From: Actinomycetospora chibensis
Lineage (GTDB): Bacteria; Actinomycetota; Actinomycetes; Mycobacteriales; Pseudonocardiaceae
Direction of reading: 5' to 3'
Length of the DNA stretch: 64,000 nucleotides
NCBI RefSeq assembly: GCF_028737215.1
Contig: NZ_JAQZAM010000018.1
Location: 1 to 64,000 of the forward strand
Shown here: positions 17,225 to 24,926 of the stretch, one piece after another
How the letters are laid out: every line of letters begins with the position of its first letter
How positions within the stretch are numbered: position 1 is the stretch's first letter
Notes under the pieces: generated by a model
What the model was told of the DNA's origin: nothing
Databases searched by the model: none
Seen by the model: the letters and a program-made list of their open reading frames with translations, nothing else
Made by a program: the position numbers and the translations under genes

Positions 17225-17959
17225 ATGAGCCCGCTCGACCCGACCCCCGCCGAGGCCTCCGTGCGGAGGCCCCGTCGGGAGTTGGTCGAGGCCCAGATCT
17301 ACGAGAAGGCCACCCGGCTCTTCGCCGAGCGCGGTTTCGCGGGCACGAGCCTGCAGGACATCGCCGACGCCATGGGCATGACCCGCCCGTCGCTCTACTA
17401 CTACGTCAAGAACAAGGACGAGCTGCTCGCGCGGCTCGTCACCGAGATCACCGAGGCTCCGGCGGCGTCCACGGAGGAGATCGCCGACCGCGACGCCGAC
17501 GCGCCCACCAAGCTCCGCGATCTCGTCCGGCTCATCGCCGGACAGCAGGCCCGTCACGCGGCACGGTTCCAGCTGGTGATCCGCTCGGAGTCGGAGCTCC
17601 CCGACGACCTCGCCGTCGCCCACGAGGCCGCGAAGCGCCGCGTGCTCGACGGGTTCAGCCGCATCGTCGACCAGGGCGTCCGCAGCGGCGAGTTCCGTCC
17701 GCGCCCGGTGCGGACGACCGCGCTGGCCCTGATCGGCATGTGCAACTGGGTCGCGTGGTGGTTCAACCCTGCGGGCCCGCAGACGCCCGAGGAGGTCGCG
17801 GAGCAGATGGCGGAGATGGCGTTCGCGCTGGTCGCGCAGGCTCCCGACCGCACCCCCGACGCCCCGCGCCCCGACGATCCCGCGGCTGCGCTGCGGCTGC
17901 TGCGTCAGGACCTGGACTACCTGGAGAGCGTGATCACGAAGGGCTCGGACGGGCACTGA
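17225..17959 (+). CDS. TetR/AcrR-family regulator, 244 aa
   Basis: N-terminal TetR HTH: IYEKATRLFAERGFAGTSLQ, IADAMGMTRPSLYYYVKNKD, starting about residue 25. The C-terminal part fits a TetR_C_33-type ligand domain (WVAWWFNPAGPQTPEEVAEQ). ATG 17225 is chosen over the longer open frame, because the preceding sequence overlaps the isomerase. Same strand as the catabolic genes, 46 bp after the isomerase. It is probably the local repressor of the operon; inducer unknown. Confidence 0.9.
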   Translation: MSPLDPTPAEASVRRPRRELVEAQIYEKATRLFAERGFAGTSLQDIADAMGMTRPSLYYYVKNKDELLARLVTEITEAPAASTEEIADRDADAPTKLRDLVRLIAGQQARHAARFQLVIRSESELPDDLAVAHEAAKRRVLDGFSRIVDQGVRSGEFRPRPVRTTALALIGMCNWVAWWFNPAGPQTPEEVAEQMAEMAFALVAQAPDRTPDAPRPDDPAAALRLLRQDLDYLESVITKGSDGH

Positions 17960-18000
17960 GGCGCCCGCTCCGACCGACGGAACGCCGTACGGTCGGCCAC

Positions 18001-19020
18001 GTGGACCTGCGGCAGCTCCGCTACTTCCTCGCCGTCGTCGATGAAGGTGGCGTGCACCGGGCGGCTGCTGCCCTGCACGTCGCCCAGCCGTCGCTGAGCC
18101 AGGCCCTCCGCAAGCTCGAGCACGATCTCGGGGCGAACCTCTTCCACCGCATCGGTCGCCGGCTCGTGCTCTCGCCCGCGGGGGAGGCACTGCTCGGTCC
18201 CGCCCGCCAGATGCTGCGGACCGTCGACGCCGCCTACGACGCCGTCCGCGAGGTCGCCGACGTGGAGGCCGGCCGGCTCGACGTGGCCTCGCTCGCCGAC
18301 CTCTCCGCCGACCCGACCGCGATCTGGGTCGCGCGGTTCCGGGTGGCCAACCGGGGGGTCACGGCTCGGGTCGAGGAACGCGGGTACGCGGCGCAGGTGG
18401 CCGACCTGGTGCGCACGGGCGAGTGCGAGATCGGGGTGACGGTCCTGCCGCTGCCGGAGGAGTACCTGGCCCAGGAGCGGCTCCTCACCCAGCACTTCGT
18501 GCTGATCACCCCGCCCGGTTCCGAAGAGGCGCTCCCGGCGACGGTGTCGTTGGCCTCCCTGAGCGGCGTCCCCCTCGTGATGGGGGAGCGGCACGCGACC
18601 ACGCGGGAGTGGGTGGAGTCGACGTTGCGCGCCCACGGGGTGGAGCCGTCGGTCGCGGTCGAGGTGCCACAGCGCGGCGCCGTCATCCCGATGGTCCTCA
18701 ACGGCGCGGGCGCGGCCGTGGTGCCGCTGCGTCTCGCTCTCGACGCCCGGCTGCACGACGCCGTGGTCCGCGAGCTGGATCCGCCCCTGACCCGGGAGGT
18801 GGGCCTGCTCCACCGCCCGGGCGCCCTCACCGCAGCGGCTGCGGCGTTCCTCGCCCACACCCGCGACGGAGTGGCGTCGTGGAGCCGGGCGGTCGAGCGG
18901 CGACGCCGGGCCGGGGCAGGACTGATCGAGGCGGCGGCCTCCACCGAGCGGTCGGTGCGACACAGACTGCGGTCCGGGTTCGCCTCGGACCCGCCTGCGC
19001 CTACCCACGACGATCGATAG
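18001..19020 (+). CDS. LysR-family transcriptional regulator, 339 aa
   Basis: Begins at GTG 18001 with the standard LTTR N-terminus (VDLRQLRYFLAVVDEGGVHR, AAALHVAQPSLSQALRKLE). Residues 1-60 form the winged HTH; about 90-290 form the periplasmic-binding-like effector domain (GTLGI-type segment not conserved; IGVTVLPLPEEYLAQERLL present). The C-terminus has an extra, low-complexity tail of about 40 residues. A dyad ATAG-N7-CTAT, a typical LTTR box, lies at 22513-22537 between the crotonase and VOC promoters, a likely target. It lies between the TetR gene and the MFS transporter, all on the plus strand. Confidence 0.92.
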   Translation: MDLRQLRYFLAVVDEGGVHRAAAALHVAQPSLSQALRKLEHDLGANLFHRIGRRLVLSPAGEALLGPARQMLRTVDAAYDAVREVADVEAGRLDVASLADLSADPTAIWVARFRVANRGVTARVEERGYAAQVADLVRTGECEIGVTVLPLPEEYLAQERLLTQHFVLITPPGSEEALPATVSLASLSGVPLVMGERHATTREWVESTLRAHGVEPSVAVEVPQRGAVIPMVLNGAGAAVVPLRLALDARLHDAVVRELDPPLTREVGLLHRPGALTAAAAAFLAHTRDGVASWSRAVERRRRAGAGLIEAAASTERSVRHRLRSGFASDPPAPTHDDR

Positions 19021-19135
19021 GCAGTGCCGATCAGTGGGTCGCTCAGCACGTCTTTGACCCTGTCGAGGCGGTGTCCTTGACTTTGCGCCACACATCGCGC
19101 ACACCGCGCGGTCTCTCGATCCGCGGGAGCCCCCC

Positions 19136-20437
19136 ATGCCGCCCACGCCCGATGTCGACGTCGCCACCCCGGGCCGGACCTCCGCCGGCGTCCGGCGCGG
19201 AGCGTGGACGGCGACCGCGCTCGCCTTCGCGTTCATGGTCCTGAACTTCGCCGACAAGTCCGTCCTCGGCTTCGCCGGGAGCCGGGTCATGCGCGACCTC
19301 GGCATCGGTCCGGCCGAGTTCGGCCTGGTGCAGAGCGCTTTCTTCTGGCTCTTCGCGGCCGGGGCGCTGATCGTCGGCGCGCTGAGCATCCGGGTCTCCA
19401 CGCGCTGGCTCATGCCGGCGCTCATGATCGTCTGGGTGCTCACGATGGTGCCGCTGTTGACGCCGGTGAGCTTCGGTGTCCTGCTCGCCTGCCGCGTCGT
19501 GCTCGGGTTCGCCGAGGGTCCGGCCTACGCGCTCGCCACCCACGTCGTGCACTCCTGGTTCCCGGCCGAGAAGCGGGCGCTGCCGGCCGGGGTGATCAGT
19601 GCCGGCAGCTCCGTCGGCCCGCTGGTCGCCGCACCCGTGCTCACGTGGGTCATCGTGGCGTGGAGCTGGCACGCCGCGTTCGGCGTCCTGATCGTCCTCG
19701 GCCTGCTGTGGGTGGTCGCGTGGGCCGTCCTCGGCCGGCCCTCTCCGGAGGAGACGGCTGTGGCGGACGCTCCACGGACACGCACCGACTGGCGGCTCGT
19801 GGGCCGGCAGCTCGCCACCCCGACGATCCTCGGCGTCGGCCTGCTCACCTTCGTCGGCTACTGGACCACGACGCTGCGGGTTTCCTGGCTTCCCCTGTAC
19901 CTCGAGCAGGGCCTCGGTTACGACACCACGAGCGCCGGCCGGCTGGTCACCCTCCCGTACGCCGTCGCCGCGGTCGCGGCGATCGGCGCCGGACTGCTGT
20001 CGAACCGGATGGTCGCCCGGGGCGTCGCCCGTCGCGTCGCGCGCGGATGGCTCTCGGCCGCCTTCGTGGTCACGGGCGGGGCGTGCATGTTCCTGCTCAC
20101 CGTCGTCGGGCCGGGCCTCGCCCAGATGGTGTTCACCGTGCTGGCGTTCTCGCTGAACTCGGCGTCCTACGGCGTCGCGCTCACCGTCGTCGCCGACCTG
20201 GTCGCCCCGGCCCATCGGGGCGCGGTGCTCGGCGTCCTGGTGGCGATCTACAGCATGGCCGGGGTGATCGCACCGCTCGTCCTGGGCTTCGCCGTCGAGG
20301 GCGCCGGCGCGGGCGCGGCGGGGTACGGGGTCGGGTTCGCCATCAGCGGCGTGGTCATCGTCGTCGGGGGCCTGCTCTCGGTCCCGCTGATCGACCCGGA
20401 GCGCGACGCCACCCGGCTCGAGCGGGCGACCGCGTGA
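19136..20437 (+). CDS. MFS transporter, anion:cation symporter type, 433 aa
   Basis: Integral membrane permease with about 12 helices. The first helix (ALAFAFMVLNFADKSVLGFA) ends with the NFxDK pattern common in the ACS subfamily (phthalate, tartrate, hexuronate carriers), and the loop after helix 2 and the AEGPAYALATHVV segment near helix 4 fit it. ATG 19136 has GGGAG upstream. The stop overlaps the CoA-transferase start (GTGA). Position in the cluster suggests uptake of the aromatic or organic-acid substrate. TTGAC motifs at 19054 and 19077 may serve a promoter. Confidence 0.9.
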   Translation: MPPTPDVDVATPGRTSAGVRRGAWTATALAFAFMVLNFADKSVLGFAGSRVMRDLGIGPAEFGLVQSAFFWLFAAGALIVGALSIRVSTRWLMPALMIVWVLTMVPLLTPVSFGVLLACRVVLGFAEGPAYALATHVVHSWFPAEKRALPAGVISAGSSVGPLVAAPVLTWVIVAWSWHAAFGVLIVLGLLWVVAWAVLGRPSPEETAVADAPRTRTDWRLVGRQLATPTILGVGLLTFVGYWTTTLRVSWLPLYLEQGLGYDTTSAGRLVTLPYAVAAVAAIGAGLLSNRMVARGVARRVARGWLSAAFVVTGGACMFLLTVVGPGLAQMVFTVLAFSLNSASYGVALTVVADLVAPAHRGAVLGVLVAIYSMAGVIAPLVLGFAVEGAGAGAAGYGVGFAISGVVIVVGGLLSVPLIDPERDATRLERATA

Positions 20438-21639
20438 CCGCCCCGCTCTCCGGGGTGCGGGTCGTCGACCTCGGCCAGTTCATCGCTGCTCCCGTCGCGG
20501 GCCGGGCGCTCGTGGAGATGGGTGCCGACGTCGTCAAGCTCGAACCGGTCGCGGGGGAGGGTGCACGGCACATCGGGGTCTACGGCGACGCGATGGTGCG
20601 GACCTACAACAGCGGGAAGCGCGCGATCGCCATGGACCTGCGCTCGGCCGACGGGCGCCGTCTCGCCCGCGCGCTCGTCGAGCGCGCCGACATCGTGCTG
20701 CAGAACGCGCGCCACGGTGCCCTGGACGCGGCCGGCCTCGGACCGGATGACGTCCGGCGGGCCAACCCGACGGTTGTGTACGGCACGGTCACCGGTTTCG
20801 GCCGGTCCGGGCCGTCGGCGCGCCGCCCCGGCTTCGACATCGCGGCGCAGGCCGAGAGCGGGATCATGTGGGTCACCGGCGAGTCGGACGGTCCGCCCCA
20901 GCGCGTCGGGTTCCCGGTGGTCGATGCCGCGGCCGGACACGTGCTCGCCGAGGCGGTGCTCGCCGCCTACATCGGCCGGCTGCGCTTCGGCGAGGGGCGG
21001 CACGTGGAGGTGTCGCTGCTCGAGGTGGCGATCGCTCTGCAGGGGACGGTGTGGGGTGAGTACTTCGCCACCGGTCAGGCACCGACACGCAAGGGGAACG
21101 GGCAGCCGACCGTGGCGCCCGCCGCCGACCTCGTCGACACCGCCGACGGACCGATCGTGGTGTCGGCCTACACCCCGGCCCACTTCGCCCGGCTGTGCGC
21201 CGTGCTGGAGCGACCCGATCTCGCCGAGGACCCGCGCTTCGCCACGAACGGCGACCGCGTCGTCCACCGGGACGCTCTGCTGGCCGAGCTCTCCGTCGCG
21301 TTCGGGGCGATGCCCCGTCGTGAGGCACTCGACCTGCTCGTCGGTCACGGACTCGTCGCTGCGTCGATCGACTCCTACGACGAGGTCGAGCACAACCCCG
21401 ACGTCCTGGCCACCGGCATCTTCACGGAGGTCTCCACCGCCTCGGGTCTCCACCGCGTCGTCGGCGCGCCCTGGCGGGACGGCGACGGACGGACCGCCGC
21501 GACGCGGCACGCCCCGACGGTGGGGGAGCACACCGCGGACGTCCTCGCCGAGATCGGCTGCACGCCGGACGAGGTGGAAGCGCTCGCCGCCGCGGGCGTC
21601 GTTCACGTCCCGGCGGCGACCTCCACGCCGTCGGCGTAG
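20434..21639 (+). CDS. class III CoA transferase (CaiB/BaiF family), 401 aa
   Basis: Formyl-CoA-transferase-type enzyme moving CoA between acids. N-terminal LSGVRVVDLGQFIAAPVAGR, then GADVVKLEP and YNSGKRAIAMDLRS are family hallmarks; the expected catalytic Asp is in GFDIAAQAESG (about 140). GTG start overlaps the transporter stop. Its 3' end runs 37 bp into the 3' end of the opposite-strand crotonase gene. Likely activates a pathway acid using another acyl-CoA as donor, alongside the ligase. Confidence 0.93.
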   Translation: MTAPLSGVRVVDLGQFIAAPVAGRALVEMGADVVKLEPVAGEGARHIGVYGDAMVRTYNSGKRAIAMDLRSADGRRLARALVERADIVLQNARHGALDAAGLGPDDVRRANPTVVYGTVTGFGRSGPSARRPGFDIAAQAESGIMWVTGESDGPPQRVGFPVVDAAAGHVLAEAVLAAYIGRLRFGEGRHVEVSLLEVAIALQGTVWGEYFATGQAPTRKGNGQPTVAPAADLVDTADGPIVVSAYTPAHFARLCAVLERPDLAEDPRFATNGDRVVHRDALLAELSVAFGAMPRREALDLLVGHGLVAASIDSYDEVEHNPDVLATGIFTEVSTASGLHRVVGAPWRDGDGRTAATRHAPTVGEHTADVLAEIGCTPDEVEALAAAGVVHVPAATSTPSA

Positions 21640-22433
21640 TCCGGCGTCCGGCGCTCGAGGAACGCGCGGGCCGCCTCGGGCGCCTCGTCGCCGTGGAAGC
21701 CGGCGACCATGCGCTCGCTCTCCAGACGGAGGTACTCCGCGAGCGTCGTCGTCGCGGCGGCCTGCAGGTTCTGCTTCATCGCCCGTGCCGCGGCCGGGGC
21801 GTTCGCCGCGAGTCGGCGGGCGAGGTCGTCGACCGCCGCCCCGAACTCGTCGTCGGGCACGACCCGGGAGAGCAGCCCGGCATCCGACGCGGCGGCGGCC
21901 GAGAGCTTGCCGGGCAGGAAGAAGAGCTCCCGGGCGCGCGCGGCGCCGAGCGCGCGGGTCGCGAACCAGATCCCGCCGAAGTCGCCGGGCAGCCCGGCGC
22001 TGAGGAACGCGGTGTTGACGACCGCCCCCTCGGCGGCGACACGGAGGTCGCAGGCCAGGGCGAGTGCGAGGCCGGCGCCAGCGCAGGCTCCGTTGACCGC
22101 CGCCACCGTCACCGGCGGCAGGTGGTGCAGGCGCTCGACGATGCGGGTCGCGCGGCGGAGCCGCGAGAGGTCGGCGGCGACGGTGTCCCGTCGCAGCCAC
22201 CGTTGCTCGGGGGGAGCCGCGAGGTCGGCACCCACCGAGAACGCGGGGCCCCGACCGGTCAGGACGACCACGCGGACCGAGCGGTCGGCCTCGATCTCCT
22301 CGAGCCGTCGGTCGAGGTCTTCGAGGAGGTCGACCGACACGGCGTTGCCGCGGCTCTCGTGGCACAGGGTCAGGCGGACGACACTGCCGGCTCTCGTGCG
22401 GTCGACGAACGCGGGCACGCCGGACCTCCTCAT
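21603..22433 (-). CDS. crotonase-fold (enoyl-CoA hydratase/isomerase family) protein lacking both hydratase Glu, 276 aa
   Basis: Crotonase superfamily: the CoA/oxyanion pieces are visible (GRGPAFSVGADLAAP, GACAGAGLALALACDLRVAA). In true hydratases the two catalytic glutamates sit in GCELAM and QPE; here the aligned residues are Ala (GLALAL) and Phe (NTAFL). Downstream is LPGDFGG, with an Asp next to the glycine loop. So it is probably not a simple hydratase; an isomerase, lyase or thioesterase-like crotonase is more likely. Encoded divergently from the VOC gene across a LysR-like dyad; convergently overlaps the CoA transferase. Confidence 0.85.
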   Translation of the reverse strand: MRRSGVPAFVDRTRAGSVVRLTLCHESRGNAVSVDLLEDLDRRLEEIEADRSVRVVVLTGRGPAFSVGADLAAPPEQRWLRRDTVAADLSRLRRATRIVERLHHLPPVTVAAVNGACAGAGLALALACDLRVAAEGAVVNTAFLSAGLPGDFGGIWFATRALGAARARELFFLPGKLSAAAASDAGLLSRVVPDDEFGAAVDDLARRLAANAPAAARAMKQNLQAAATTTLAEYLRLESERMVAGFHGDEAPEAARAFLERRTPDYADGVEVAAGT

Positions 22434-22512
22434 CGGGGTCGGGCCGCCCGATGCGGCCCCGGTCCAGTCAACGAGGTGCCGTAGAGCGGGTCAAAGACGA
22501 AAGATCGCGCGC

Positions 22513-22537
22513 GGTGATAGTTCTGCCCTATCACCGG
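22513..22537. promoter_or_regulatory. perfect 9-bp dyad, candidate LysR box
   Basis: CGGTGATAG, seven bases, CTATCACCG. It contains ATAG-N7-CTAT, hence T-N11-A as in LysR-type binding sites. It lies 42 bp upstream of the -35 of the VOC promoter and 80 bp from the crotonase start, as expected for a divergent regulatory site. Confidence 0.65.
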
Positions 22538-22578
22538 CCCGCGGCCAGGCGTCGCAGGACGACGACAACGTCGAAAGA

Positions 22579-22607
22579 TTGACGCTCCCGTCGACTTCTC
22601 CTAACCT
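22579..22607 (+). promoter_or_regulatory. predicted promoter of the VOC-hydrolase unit
   Basis: TTGACG (22579-22584), 17-base spacer, TAACCT (22602-22607), then AGGAGG at 22615-22620 and ATG at 22628. The leader would be only about 14 bases. Confidence 0.6.
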
Positions 22608-22627
22608 GAGGGCCAGGAGGTTCGACG

Positions 22628-23278
22628 ATGACACTCGAGCACAAGGTCCGCGGCGTGGACCACACGGCGTTCCCGACGTTCGATCCCGCCGGAACGGTGC
22701 GCTTCTACCGCGACGTCCTCGGCTTCCCGGTCGTGCACTCGATCTGTGCCGCGGGCTGGGGTCCGGAGAACCACCCGGACTTCATCCACTTCTTCTTCGA
22801 CATCGGCAACGACGACCGCATCGCGTTCTTCTACTACTTCGGCCTCGAACCGGTGCACGATCATGAGCGCGGCGACGTCTACGCCGGGTTCGGCCCCGAT
22901 GTACCGGAGTTCTTCGTGCGGTCGCGCCACCTCGCGATCCACGTCGACGACCAGGACGACCTCCTGGAGTACCGGCGCCGGCTCGACGACTCCTCCTGGC
23001 CGGTCGAGATGCAGATCCAGCACGAGACGATCGAGTCGATCTACACGCACGACCCCAACGGCTACATGGTCGAGTTCACCCGCGCGATGCGTCCCGTGAC
23101 GCCGCAGGAGGACCTCGACGCCAACCTGACCATCGACGCGCTGCTCGACGTGGTCGCCGAGCCCGAGCCGTCGTTCGGCAAGCTGCTGGCGCGCAAGGCC
23201 GAGCTGATCGTGGCGCGGGCGGCCGACTGGGAAGCCGGGGCGAGCGCAGCGACGGGGGATGCGGTGGCGCAGGTATGA
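22628..23278 (+). CDS. VOC-family protein (glyoxalase/extradiol dioxygenase fold), 216 aa
   Basis: Metal-dependent vicinal-oxygen-chelate fold. Candidate metal ligands: His in GVDHTAF (12), His in RHLAIHVDD (about 106) and Glu in NGYMVEFTR (about 148). It has two beta-alpha-beta-beta-beta units and a 65-residue C-terminal helical extension. The last 15 residues come from a copy of the dispersed GC repeat (WEAGASAATGDAVAQV). Starts after a perfect AGGAGG site. Overlaps the next gene by 4 bp (ATGA). Could be a ring-cleaving dioxygenase, isomerase or lyase in the pathway; which reaction is not evident. Confidence 0.88.
   Translation: MTLEHKVRGVDHTAFPTFDPAGTVRFYRDVLGFPVVHSICAAGWGPENHPDFIHFFFDIGNDDRIAFFYYFGLEPVHDHERGDVYAGFGPDVPEFFVRSRHLAIHVDDQDDLLEYRRRLDDSSWPVEMQIQHETIESIYTHDPNGYMVEFTRAMRPVTPQEDLDANLTIDALLDVVAEPEPSFGKLLARKAELIVARAADWEAGASAATGDAVAQV
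23235..23258 (+). repeat. dispersed GC repeat copy at the end of the VOC gene
   Basis: Same core as at 14663 (CCGGGGCGAGCGCAGCGACG). It sits in frame just before the VOC stop codon and lengthens the C-terminus. Confidence 0.9.
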
Positions 23279-23517
23279 CCGCGCTCTACGTCCTCGACGT
23301 CCCGGAGAACACGACGGTGGCGAAGGTCGCGGCGGAGGCGGGTGCGGCCGTCGGCAAGGTCGGCCCGTACTTCGAGATCACCGCCGACGAGTCGATCGTC
23401 GTCGACCGTCGCGCCACCGGCTGCCGGCACGCGGTCTGGTACAGCTGCGTGGCCGGCGTCGCCGGCGGGCGGATCGTGCAGCACGACAAGGACGCCCTGC
23501 GGGTCGATCCGGCGTGA
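23275..23517 (+). CDS. conserved-looking hypothetical protein, 80 aa
   Basis: No family recognised. It is held between two genes with ATGA and GTGA overlaps, which strongly supports translation. The sequence is compact and beta/alpha-like (MTALYVLDVPENTTVAKVAA, GPYFEITADESIVVDRRATG) with two cysteines (GCRHAVWYSCVAG) and a His/Asp-rich end (IVQHDKDALRV). It could be a small accessory or subunit of the VOC enzyme or hydrolase it is coupled to. Confidence 0.75.
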   Translation: MTALYVLDVPENTTVAKVAAEAGAAVGKVGPYFEITADESIVVDRRATGCRHAVWYSCVAGVAGGRIVQHDKDALRVDPA

Positions 23518-24794
23518 GCGCACGCGGGGCGAGCGGAGCGACGGGGCTGGCCGGTCCTGCCGGCCTCGGCGCGGGGCGCTACATCGCGGTGGACGAGCGT
23601 CCGGCCGCGACGGTCACGAGCGTCCACGAGCTGACGACCGCCGACGGCGCCACGGTGCGTGGCGTGCTCGCGACGGTGCCGGGCGCGCGGACGGTGGTCT
23701 GCCTCATGCACCCGCGTCAGGACGTCACCCACCACGCGCTGGTCCCGCAGCTCCTCGCGGCCGGCGCGGCGGTGTGGACCCAGCACACGCGGTCGGTGAA
23801 CAACGACCTGACCCTGGTGCACGAGCAGGCGCTGCTCGACGCCGCGGCCGGCATGGTCTTCCTGCGGGAACAGGGCTACTCCTCGATCGTCCCGCTCGGG
23901 CATTCCGGCGGCGGCACCTTCTTCGCCTTCTACCTCGAGCAGGCCGGGCTCGCCGGCACCGACCGGATCGCGACGACGCCCGGCGGACGCCCGACGGCGC
24001 TCGCCGACGCGACGATGCCGACGGTCGACGGCGTCGTGTTCCTCGCTCCGCACCCGGGGCAGGGGCGGCTGCTGCTCGGCTGCATCGACCCGTCGGTCGC
24101 CGACGAGACCGACCCGCTCGCCGCGGTGCCCGACCTCGACGCGTTCGACCCCCGCAACGGCTTCGCCGAGCCGCCCACCTCGTCGTCATACTCGGTGGAG
24201 TTCCTCGAGCGCTACCGGGCGGCGCAGATCGCACGGGTCGCCCGCCTCGACGCGCAGGCCCGCGAGCATGTCGCCCGCACGGCCGAGGCCCGCGCCGCGC
24301 ACAAGCGCACCGGTGCGGCAGCGGATCGTCGTCGTGCACTGGCGCCCAGGATCCTCACGGTGTTCCGCACCGACGCCGATCCCCGCACGGTCGACCTGTC
24401 GCTCGACCCGAGCGACCGGCCCTACGGCTCGCTCTTCGGCGCGCGGCCCGACCTCATCAACTACGGGCAGGTCGGGTTCGGCCGCCTGACGACGCCCGAG
24501 GCGTGGCTCTCGACGTGGTCGGGGCTCAGCTCGAACGCCGACTTCGTGCGGTGCGCGCCCGGCGTCACGGTGCCGGCCCTGTTCGTCGAGCTCACCGGCG
24601 ACCAAGCGGCGTTCCCGTCCGACTCCCACCGCATGGTGTCCGCCCTCGGCAGCACCGACCTCACGCACGAGAGCGTGCGCGGGACCCACTTCGGCGGCGC
24701 GATCGCGCCCGGAGAACCGACGGGCAACGCGCTCGCGGCGGAGCGCATCGCGGCGTGGCTCGGCGAGCGGCACGAGCTCGCGCCGCCGGTCTGA
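23514..24794 (+). CDS. alpha/beta hydrolase, 426 aa
   Basis: Serine hydrolase with nucleophile motif LGHSGGG (about 125-131) and a candidate His in GTHFGGA near the C-terminus (about 391); HPRQDVTHHALVPQ near residue 65 takes the place of the usual oxyanion loop. It is longer than ordinary esterases because of a lid of about 130 residues (about 190-310). GTG start overlaps the 80-aa gene. The first codons include another GC-repeat copy. Last gene of the unit, followed by a hairpin terminator. Probably hydrolyses a pathway ester, thioester or C-C bond. Confidence 0.85.
   Translation: MSARGASGATGLAGPAGLGAGRYIAVDERPAATVTSVHELTTADGATVRGVLATVPGARTVVCLMHPRQDVTHHALVPQLLAAGAAVWTQHTRSVNNDLTLVHEQALLDAAAGMVFLREQGYSSIVPLGHSGGGTFFAFYLEQAGLAGTDRIATTPGGRPTALADATMPTVDGVVFLAPHPGQGRLLLGCIDPSVADETDPLAAVPDLDAFDPRNGFAEPPTSSSYSVEFLERYRAAQIARVARLDAQAREHVARTAEARAAHKRTGAAADRRRALAPRILTVFRTDADPRTVDLSLDPSDRPYGSLFGARPDLINYGQVGFGRLTTPEAWLSTWSGLSSNADFVRCAPGVTVPALFVELTGDQAAFPSDSHRMVSALGSTDLTHESVRGTHFGGAIAPGEPTGNALAAERIAAWLGERHELAPPV
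23524..23546 (+). repeat. dispersed GC repeat, variant copy
   Basis: GCGGGGCGAGCGGAGCGACG plus GGG, one internal base different from the other copies, in codons 4-11 of the hydrolase (RGASGATG). Confidence 0.85.
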
Positions 24795-24878
24795 GTGCGC
24801 CACCGATCCGCGAGACACGTCGGAAACCGAAGCATCGCAGCATCCCCGGCGGAGACGTCGCGGCCCCTGGGGACACGA

Positions 24879-24907
24879 CCGCCCCGGCACCCAGGGCGCC
24901 GGGGCGG
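24879..24907. terminator. strong bidirectional hairpin terminator
   Basis: CCGCCCCGGC (24879-24888), nine-base loop, GCCGGGGCGG (24898-24907), a perfect 10-bp GC stem between two convergent genes. No U-tract is present, as is common in actinobacteria. Confidence 0.8.
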
Positions 24908-24926
24908 ACGGACGGCTCTCGGAGCG

